This document shows positions 1-7,100 of a DNA stretch of 7,757 nt, piece after piece. Below the pieces are notes generated by a model, which searched no databases, was not told where the DNA came from, and was given only the letters and a program-made list of their open reading frames with translations. Within the stretch, counting starts at the first letter, position 1. Every line of letters starts with the position of its first letter. The stretch is from a bacterium (GTDB lineage Bacteria; Patescibacteriota; Minisyncoccia; Minisyncoccales; CG1-02-41-26), in NCBI GenBank assembly GCA_030615715.1, contig JAUWYS010000013.1, forward strand, positions 1-7,757, read 5' to 3'. A program made the translations under genes and the position numbers.

Positions 1-668
<668 letters not shown>

Positions 669-670
669 TT

Positions 671-868
671 ATGCACTGTTATTTTTGTCAAAGAAACATC
701 AAAGAGATTAATTTTCGAGATACTAGAGCTCTGGAAAAATTTATGTCAGCCCTGGGAAAAATCAGGTCCAGAAAAAAAACTGGGCTTTGCGCCTATCATC
801 AAAGAAGGTTAGCCCAGGCTATCAAGAGAGCAAGATTCATGGCTCTTATGTCCTACACCAAAGAATAA
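671..868 (+). CDS. rpsR: 30S ribosomal protein S18, Cys/His metal-site form
   Basis: This 65-residue S18 is a small-subunit protein that pairs with S6 on the platform of the 30S particle. The family core is clear: INFRDTRALEKFMSALGKI, then the basic block HQRRLAQAIKRARFMALMSY, which corresponds to the E. coli stretch [20 protein letters not shown]. Residues C3, C6, C40 and H43 form a CxxC...CxxH pattern typical of the zinc-binding variants of several ribosomal proteins. Metal binding is inferred from the pattern. The N-terminal extension before the first Cys is almost absent, so the protein is shorter than E. coli S18 (75 residues). The start is two bases after the ssb stop, with the same TAATTATG junction as rpsF/ssb and no close Shine-Dalgarno. 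An AAGGAG at about 636-641 is roughly 30 bases upstream, too far for this start. The gene ends one base from the convergent recA stop. Confidence 0.95.
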   Translation: MHCYFCQRNIKEINFRDTRALEKFMSALGKIRSRKKTGLCAYHQRRLAQAIKRARFMALMSYTKE

Positions 869-884
869 ATTATTTCTCTTTGGT
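857..884. terminator. Hairpin over the convergent rpsR/recA stop codons, possible bidirectional terminator
   Basis: ACCAAAGA (857-864) and TCTTTGGT (877-884) are perfect 8-base inverted arms around a 12-base AT-rich loop that contains both stop codons. The hairpin would form in both converging transcripts. It lacks a clean U-tract on either side and the stem is weak, so intrinsic termination is only possible. Part of the symmetry arises because both proteins end in Thr-Lys-Glu codons. Confidence 0.35.
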
Positions 885-1871
885 CTCTTGAATCTTCTCC
901 ATTATCAATTTCTTTATTTCTTCCTCAACTTTTGGGTTCTCTTTCAGGAATTCTCGAACGCCAGGTATACCCTGGCCTATTTTTTTTGCTCCATACTGAT
1001 ACCAGCTGCCAGCTTTTTTTATAACACCGTATTCCAAACCAGTATTGACGAGATCAGCAGCTTTTGAAATCCCTTGGTTGTAAATATCAAACTCAGCTGT
1101 CTTAAAGGGAGCAGCCACTTTGTTTTTAACAATTTTGGCTCTAATTCTTGAACCAATAATTTGGTCTTTTTGTTTAATTTGAGCAATTCGGTTCAGTTTT
1201 ATCCGAACCGAAGAATAAAATTTCAAAGCCATGCCGCCCGGCGTCGTAGTGGGGTCCCCAAACATTACTCCGATTTTCATTCTGGTTTGGTTTAAAAAGA
1301 TTACTAAAGTTCTGGTTTTTGAGACAATTGCCGATAACTTTCTTAAAGCTTTTGACATCAAACGAGCCTGAAGTCCTATTTGCTGGTCGCCCATTTCACC
1401 TTCAATCTCTGTTTTAGGAGTCAAAGCAGCTACTGAATCAATGACAATTACATCAACTGCTTTGGACCGAATAAGTGTTTCCACAATCTCTAAGGCCTGT
1501 TCTCCAGAGTCGGGCTGAGAAATTAAAAGGTCATCAACCTTAACTCCAATCTTTCTGGCATAGTCAGGATCAAGAGCATGTTCTGCGTCAACAAAAGCAC
1601 CTACCCCTCCCTTCTTTTGGGCTTCCGCTAAAATATGGAGCGCCAACGAAGTTTTTCCGGTGGCCTCGGAGCCGAAAATCTCAATTACCCTTCCTCGGGG
1701 AACTCCCCCCACCCCCAAAGCCAAGTCCAAAGAAATGCTTCCGGTTGGAATGACATCAACATCAGCTGGCCTTACCCCAGCCAATTTCATAATGGCTCCC
1801 TCACCAAACCTCTGTTTAATCTCCTCTATTGCTTCATCCAACCCCTTTTGTTCTTTTTTTTGTTTTACCAT
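870..1871 (-). CDS. recA: Recombinase RecA
   Basis: RecA forms ATP-dependent filaments on single-stranded DNA for homologous pairing and strand exchange, and in many bacteria it also triggers LexA cleavage. The protein has 333 residues from the chosen start. The N-terminal helix ([21 protein letters not shown]) is followed by Walker A GSEATGKT (67-74), the catalytic Glu of DAEHALDP (E97), Walker [11 protein letters not shown] with D145, loop L1 around [10 protein letters not shown] (157-166), and loop L2 with [20 protein letters not shown] (194-213). The C-terminal domain includes [15 protein letters not shown] and the [15 protein letters not shown] segment. The acidic tail of E. coli RecA is missing, and the protein ends KIQETKEK. 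I chose the ATG at 1871. The frame stays open to a GTG at 1925, but that would add 18 residues unlike RecA and overlap ftsK by 35 bases. A strong -10 element ends six bases before the ATG, so the mRNA is probably leaderless. Confidence 0.97.
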   Translation of the reverse strand: MVKQKKEQKGLDEAIEEIKQRFGEGAIMKLAGVRPADVDVIPTGSISLDLALGVGGVPRGRVIEIFGSEATGKTSLALHILAEAQKKGGVGAFVDAEHALDPDYARKIGVKVDDLLISQPDSGEQALEIVETLIRSKAVDVIVIDSVAALTPKTEIEGEMGDQQIGLQARLMSKALRKLSAIVSKTRTLVIFLNQTRMKIGVMFGDPTTTPGGMALKFYSSVRIKLNRIAQIKQKDQIIGSRIRAKIVKNKVAAPFKTAEFDIYNQGISKAADLVNTGLEYGVIKKAGSWYQYGAKKIGQGIPGVREFLKENPKVEEEIKKLIMEKIQETKEK

Positions 1872-1877
1872 AAAATT

Positions 1878-1906
1878 ATTATAACATTTTTTACAGCTTC
1901 TCCCAA
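1878..1906 (-). promoter_or_regulatory. Probable recA promoter (extended -10), leaderless transcript
   Basis: Read on the - strand, TTGGGA (1906-1901, four of six matches to TTGACA) is followed by a 17-base spacer and a perfect TATAAT (1883-1878). A TG one base upstream completes the extended -10 motif TGTTATAAT. The usual start, seven bases after the -10, falls on the A of the recA ATG at 1871. No Shine-Dalgarno could fit between the promoter and the ATG. The promoter lies across the last codons and stop of ftsK, so it would let recA be transcribed separately from rpoC-ftsK. Confidence 0.65.
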
Positions 1907-4092
1907 TCAGAATCTGATTGGTCACCGGAATCTGGGTCCTGAGGATTTTCTTTAAGGTAAACCTTCCTTGGTTTGGCTCCCTCTCCCGGCCCCACTACTC
2001 CTTTCTCTTCCATCATGTCCAAAAGCCGGGCTGCCCTGGCATAGCCAATTTTTAATCTCCTTTGTAAGAGAGAGGCCGAGGCTTTACGGTACTCCAGAAC
2101 CACGCTTTTGGCTTCCTCGTAGAGAGGCTCTTCTTCAAAAGACAGGGCCGGTAATTTTCCTCCCTCCTCCCCAATTAATTCTCTCTCTAAACTTTCTTCC
2201 ATCTCCTGTTTTTCTTCTCCTAGGTTCTCTTTCTTGATAAAATTGACTACTCTTTTAATCTCTAAAGAACCAACAAAACTTCCTTGAATTCTCTTTGGTC
2301 GGGAAAGTTCGGCAGAGATAAAAAGCATATCTCCCCAGCCCAAAAGTTTTTCAGCTCCTGCCATATCCAAAATGGTTCTTGAGTCAACTTGAGAGGCAAC
2401 CTGGAAAGCGACACGGGAGGAAATGTTGGCTTTAATTAAACCGGTGATTACTTCAACCGATGGTCGTTGGGTGGCCACCACCAGATGAATTCCCACGGCC
2501 CTGGCAAGTTGGCTCAACCTGACAATGCCAGCCTCCACCTCTCTGCCCCGAGAAGCCATCAGGTCAGCCAATTCGTCAATAATCAAAATAATATAGGGCA
2601 TAACAATGAATCCTTGTTTTGCCATTTCTGGTTTTTCTTTCAAGAGTTTATTGTAACTTGAAATATCTCGGGTCTTGCTCTCTTGCAATATCTCAAATCT
2701 CCTCTCCATTTCCCCGATTAACCAATTGAGGGCATTAATCGCTTTTTGGGCATTAAAAATAACCGGGGTTAAGAGGTGGGGCAGAGCATTATAAACCGGG
2801 AATTCTACTCTTTTGGGGTCAATTAAAATTAATCTTAAAATCCTGGGCGAATTGCGATAAATTAAACTTAAAATTAAAGAGTTCAGGCAAATTGTTTTTC
2901 CAGAACCAGTGCTTCCGGCTATCAAAAGATGAGGCATCTTGTCTAAGTCCTGATAAAAGGAGCTGCCCTTGACGTCTTTTCCCAAACAAAAAGTAAGAGG
3001 AAAAGAAGATTTTTGAAAATGAGGAGAGGCAATTAAATTACCTGTCTTTACCTTGGCTCTGATTTTATTGGGAACTTCAATGCCCACCAAAGCCCTGCCG
3101 GGAATGGGAGCTTCAATCCTGATGGGGTGGGCAGCTAAAGCCAAAGCCAAGTCATTGCTCAAACCAATAATTTTGGAAAGCTTCACCCCCTCAGCTGGTT
3201 TCAGGGTATATTGAGTGACGGTCGGGCCAACATTTACTTCAGACATTTCAACCTCAATACCAAAATTCTGCAAGGTTTTTTTAATAATCAGAGAGCTTGT
3301 CTCAATATCACCGCTTGATGGCGTCTCCTCTCTTAAATCCAGGAGGTCAATCGGAGGAAATTTGTAGAGCCTCGCTTCCCTGGGGAATTCGGGAGGCAAG
3401 ACTTTTATTTGTCCCATCACCTCTTTCTCCTCTTCTGGGGTAATCTCTTTTTTCTTTTGAGGAATTTCAATCGGTTTGATTTCAAATTTTGGTTTACCCG
3501 CCGTAGCTCCCTCGGGAGCGAAGGCGGGCTTTCCCTTTTCTTCTTCTTTCTTCTTTTTCTCAACAACCTTTTCAGGTAAAATCTTTTTCTTGGGCACGAA
3601 TTCCCAGAGAATCAGCCCGCCGATCAAAATTAAGGCTAAAAAGACAATGATGCTTATCCAGAAGCCAAAATAATTTAAAAAGGGCCAGGACAAGAGATAA
3701 CCAAGCCAGCCCCCTGTATTTTCAGCTAAATTTTGAGTCCCTAAAATTCCGGAAATGCCAATAATCAAAACCAAAATCCCGTAAAAAATCGGTGAGAAAA
3801 TCCTTTTCTTTTGGGGTTTCAGAATTATCCATCCCCCCAGAATTAACAAAAGAGGAATAAAAAATATTGTTTTACCGATGAGGAAATTTAACCCTTTAAA
3901 AATTATCTGTCCAGCTCTTCCGGCTTTCTCAAAAAAAGAAAAGGCTATGACCGAGCCCAAGACAAACATTAAAATAGCCCCAATCCACCTCTTCAATCTT
4001 GAAGTCAAAACGGGATACTTGAACTTTTCTTTTGGCTTGATTGCTCTGTTTTGAGACCTCTTATTCTTTTTTCTTTTTTTCTTCCTAGACAT
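1891..4092 (-). CDS. ftsK: DNA translocase FtsK/SpoIIIE family
   Basis: This 733-residue septum-anchored ATPase pumps DNA to complete chromosome segregation and dimer resolution at division. After a basic N-terminus there are four hydrophobic segments at about 34-55, 72-91, 98-118 and 143-166. A Lys/Glu/Pro-rich linker runs from about 167 to 240. The motor domain carries Walker A GSTGSGKT (393-400), the [11 protein letters not shown] segment (421-431), Walker [13 protein letters not shown] (501-512) and the [18 protein letters not shown] motif (540-557). The gamma winged-helix, which in relatives reads orienting DNA sequences, is at about 656-713 with [21 protein letters not shown]. It is followed by an acidic 20-residue tail. 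The single short linker makes it a compact SpoIIIE-like member. The linker carries a 32-bp GC-rich palindrome (residues 189-199). No Shine-Dalgarno precedes the ATG at 4092. Upstream is a long inverted repeat and then rpoC, and downstream is recA on the same strand. Confidence 0.97.
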   Translation of the reverse strand: MSRKKKRKKNKRSQNRAIKPKEKFKYPVLTSRLKRWIGAILMFVLGSVIAFSFFEKAGRAGQIIFKGLNFLIGKTIFFIPLLLILGGWIILKPQKKRIFSPIFYGILVLIIGISGILGTQNLAENTGGWLGYLLSWPFLNYFGFWISIIVFLALILIGGLILWEFVPKKKILPEKVVEKKKKEEEKGKPAFAPEGATAGKPKFEIKPIEIPQKKKEITPEEEKEVMGQIKVLPPEFPREARLYKFPPIDLLDLREETPSSGDIETSSLIIKKTLQNFGIEVEMSEVNVGPTVTQYTLKPAEGVKLSKIIGLSNDLALALAAHPIRIEAPIPGRALVGIEVPNKIRAKVKTGNLIASPHFQKSSFPLTFCLGKDVKGSSFYQDLDKMPHLLIAGSTGSGKTICLNSLILSLIYRNSPRILRLILIDPKRVEFPVYNALPHLLTPVIFNAQKAINALNWLIGEMERRFEILQESKTRDISSYNKLLKEKPEMAKQGFIVMPYIILIIDELADLMASRGREVEAGIVRLSQLARAVGIHLVVATQRPSVEVITGLIKANISSRVAFQVASQVDSRTILDMAGAEKLLGWGDMLFISAELSRPKRIQGSFVGSLEIKRVVNFIKKENLGEEKQEMEESLERELIGEEGGKLPALSFEEEPLYEEAKSVVLEYRKASASLLQRRLKIGYARAARLLDMMEEKGVVGPGEGAKPRKVYLKENPQDPDSGDQSDSDWEKL
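1903..1921. promoter_or_regulatory. Perfect 19-bp dyad overlapping the recA -35, candidate operator
   Basis: CCAATCAGA (1903-1911) and TCTGATTGG (1913-1921) are perfect 9-base inverted arms around a single central base. Four bases of the dyad are shared with the proposed recA -35 hexamer, the usual placement for a repressor site. It is also coding sequence for ftsK residues DQSDSDW, near the C-terminus. It does not match the E. coli (CTGT-N8-ACAG) or Bacillus (GAAC-N4-GTTC) LexA boxes. No U-tract follows it on the - strand, so it is not an obvious terminator. Binding by a regulator is inferred from symmetry and position only. Confidence 0.45.
3497..3528. repeat. 32-bp GC-rich palindromic element inside the ftsK linker
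   Basis: Two nested inverted pairs are visible: CCCGCC (3497-3502) with GGCGGG (3523-3528), and GCTCCC (3506-3511) with GGGAGC (3514-3519). They are separated by 3-base internal loops (GTA and GAA) and a 2-base tip (TC). The block encodes ftsK residues 189-199 ([11 protein letters not shown]). It is strikingly GC-rich next to the surrounding AT-rich Lys/Glu codons. The shape and the in-frame location in a disordered linker suggest a small palindromic element of the kind described inside Rickettsia genes. Mobility is inferred, and no second copy was seen in this window. Confidence 0.6.
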
Positions 4093-4108
4093 GGGGGCTA
4101 TACTTTTA

Positions 4109-4189
4109 AGCGCGAGCTAACCAACATTTTTTCAGCATGGCGTGTGGGAGGGTGGGGGCGCTGAAAAAATGTTTGGGTTAGCGAGCGCT
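4109..4189. repeat. Long imperfect inverted repeat between rpoC and ftsK
   Basis: The left arm (4109-4136) and right arm (4160-4189) pair as 5 bp (AGCGC), a 2x2 mismatch, 7 bp (GCTAACC), a 2-base bulge, and a perfect 14 bp (AACATTTTTTCAGC). The 23-base loop (4137-4159) is G-rich on the + strand. The right arm also contains a smaller palindrome, TTAGCG-AG-CGCTAA (4178-4191). The structure fills most of the 97 bases between the rpoC stop and the ftsK ATG. It could act as a terminator or processing site after rpoC, though no U-tract follows in the - strand direction. It could also be a REP/REPIN-like or miniature mobile element. No convincing ftsK promoter was found; a TATAGC four bases before the ATG is too weak and too close to call. 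Confidence 0.8.
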
Positions 4190-4191
4190 AA

Positions 4192-7100
4192 TTACTTACG
4201 GAACCCTGTTCCAGCAGGTATCAGTCTACCTATTATAACATTCTCTTTGAGTCCTCGCAATTTATCTTCCCTGCCTTCAAGAGCGGCCTCAATTAAAACC
4301 CGGGAGGTCTCCTGAAAAGAGGCAGCCGACAAAAAACTATCTGAGGTCAAAGCCACCCGAGAAATACCAAGTAAAATTGGCTGAGCTTTGGCTGGAGTCT
4401 TTCCCTCTTTTCTGAGAAGAGAGTTTATTTCTCTTACTTCAGCGGAGGTGACCGTTTGTCCCCGAATCCAGGAACTGTCCCCACCATCAATAATTCTTAC
4501 CCGAGAAAACATCTGTCTGGTTATAATCTCAAGGTGTTTGTCGTGAATATCTATCCCTTCCCCGGCATAAATTCTCTGAACTTCTTTGATGATATAACGT
4601 TGGGTCTCGGCAATCCCTGAAAGTTTAAAAAGTTTCCTCAAATTCAAATTTCCCGAACAAAGGGACTGCCCTAATCTTACCTTGTCACCCTTTTTGACGT
4701 AAATTTCCGAGTCAAGGGGAATGTTGTATTCAATAATCTCCCCTCCCTTAACAACTTTACTCTTTTGAGAGTGTTTCTTGGAAATTTTCTTTTCTTTGCT
4801 CATTATGGAAACTTTTCTTTTCTCTGGGTCAACCTTAGCAACTTGACCCTCCACATCAGCCATGGGAGCTTCTCCCTTGGGCTCTCGTAGTTCAAAAACC
4901 TCTTCAACCCTCGGCAAACCTCGGGTGATATCTCCGCTCCCCGCAACTCCCCCCAGGTGAAAAGTTCTCATGGTTAACTGGGTTCCCGGCTCTCCAATGG
5001 ACTGAGCAGCGATAACGCCAACCGCCTCCCCGGTTGAAACGAGCTCATTTCTTCCCATTTCCCAACCGTAACACTTCTGACAAACCCCCCTCAAAGAGCG
5101 GCAAGCTAAGGGAGAGCGAACTCTTACTTTCTCAATTTCAGCTTTATCAATCTCTCTGGCTGCTTCCCAATCTATCATTTCTCCCTTTTTAACTAAAATT
5201 TTTCCTTCCTCTACAGATTTAACGTTCTCCAGAGCTATTCTTCCGGCAATCTTAAAGATAAAGTTCTGGTCAATTTCAATGGCATCCTCCCTGAAAACCT
5301 CCTGGCCTTCCCCATCTCCACAATCTTCTGAGGTTATAATTATCTCATGGGCTACGTCAACCAATCTTCTGGTTAAATAACCAGATTTTGACGTCCTCAA
5401 GGCCGTATCAGCCGTTCCTTTTCTTGCTCCATGAGTTGAAATAAAGTATTCCAAAACGTCAAATCCCTCTTTGAACGAATTTTTAATGGGCAGCTCGATG
5501 ATTCTTCCGGTGGGAGAAGTCACCAGGCCCTTCATGCCGGCCATCTGAACTGGTTGTGCCCAAGAGCCCCTGGCCCCAGAATCAACTATGGAAAAGACCG
5601 GTCCGTCCTTGGGCAAAGTTTCAGACACCAATTTTTCCACCTTTTCTTTCACTCCATGCCAGATTTCAATTACCTTAGCTGCCCTTTCTTTTTGAGATAA
5701 AAGTCCCTTTTTGTAATGGTTATCTATCAAATCAACCTCTTTCTCGGCTTCTCTGAGCAATTCTTGTTTCTGAGGGGGAACAATCAAATCATCCATTCCC
5801 CAGCTCATGCCAGACAAAGTAGCATATTCAAAACCAACCTCTTTAATGCTATCTAAAACCCTTTGCACCTCCTCCGGGGGAAACTTAACAATGATGCGAG
5901 CCAGTATGCTGGAGAGTTTTTTTGAATTAATCTGTTCGTTTATTGGAGGGAATCCTTTAGGTAAGCTTTGGTTAAAAATAATTCTGCCGCAAGTTGTTTT
6001 GATAATTTTTCTTCCCTCTGTATGAACTTTAATTTTGGCTCGAAGGTCTAATTTACCCAATTGATAAGCTAAGATAACTTCTTCAAAACTGGCAAAAAGC
6101 TTTCCCTCGCCCCGAGCTCCGGGAAGCTCTCCGGTCAAATAATAACAACCTAAAATAATATCTTGGGTGGGGGTAACAATGGGCGTGCCGGTACCCGGTT
6201 TGAGAAGGTTCTTGGTTGACAGCATCAGGTTTTGAGCTTCTTTTTGGGCTTCCACCGAAAGTGGAAGATGAACAGCCATCTGGTCTCCGTCAAAATCAGC
6301 ATTGAATGCCTCACAGACCAAAGGGTGAATCCTGATGGCTTCTCCCTCAATCAAAACTGGCTTAAAAGCTTGAATGCCAAGTCTATGCAGGGTGGGAGCT
6401 CGGTTAACCAAAACTAATTTATCTTTGATTATCTCTTCCAGAATGGCGAAGACCTCAGGTCTCCCTTCGTCAATTATTCTGGAAGCTCCTCGAATATTGA
6501 AGGCAAGTTCCTGGTCTAAAAGTTTTTTGATGACAAAGGGACGGACAAGTTCAAGAGCCATAATCTTGGGAATACCGCACTGAAAAAGTTGAAGTTCGGG
6601 ACCGGGGGTAATGACTGACCTGGCTGAGTAATCCACTCTCTTGCCCAAAAGATTTCTTCGGAATCTTCCCTCTTTGCCTCCTAAAATATCAGCCAAAGAT
6701 TTCAAGAGTCGTTTCCCCCCAGTGGTGGCGATGGTCATCTGGCCTTTTCTCATGCCGTTATCCAACAAACTATCTACGGCCTCTTGCAACATTCTCTTTT
6801 CGTTCCGGACAATAACTTCAGGAGCCGCAATTTCAAGCAAGTATTTGAGCCGATTGTTTCGGTTGATGACTCTCCGATAAAGGTCATTTAAGTCAGAGGA
6901 AGCATATCTTCCTCCATCTAATTGAACCATTGGTCGGAGGTCAGGAGCTAACACTGGTAGGTGGGTCAGAAACATCCATTCTGGTCGAATCTTAGCTGCA
7001 CTCAAGCCCTGGAACAACTTTAATCTGCGCAAATCTTTCTTGATGGCAACAGCAGAGGAACCCTTAATTTCTTTTTTTAATTTATCAATTTCTTTTTTAA

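Noticed and set aside
1872..1925. Upstream GTG start for recA giving an 18-residue extension ([18 protein letters not shown])
   Set aside because: It would overlap the end of ftsK by 35 bases, the residues are not RecA-like, and the region is better explained as promoter plus ftsK tail.
1635..1955. 106-codon + strand open frame opposite recA/ftsK, and other + strand frames opposite ftsK and rpoC such as 7040-7405
   Set aside because: They are antisense to well-supported universal genes, their compositions look like reversed coding sequence, and no family features are visible.
4093..4104. TATAGC before the ftsK ATG as a leaderless promoter
   Set aside because: Only four of six matches, lacking the final T, and just four bases from the ATG, closer than the recA arrangement.
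4106..4138. Ten-codon leader-peptide ORF (MLKKCWLARA) on the - strand inside the rpoC-ftsK hairpin
   Set aside because: No ribosome-binding site, no amino-acid bias typical of attenuators, and it falls in an inverted repeat where short ORFs arise easily.
4826..4849. GGGTCAA / TTGACCC inverted pair with a 10-base spacer in rpoC
   Set aside because: Only 7-bp arms inside coding sequence and not tied to any promoter or boundary; chance is sufficient.
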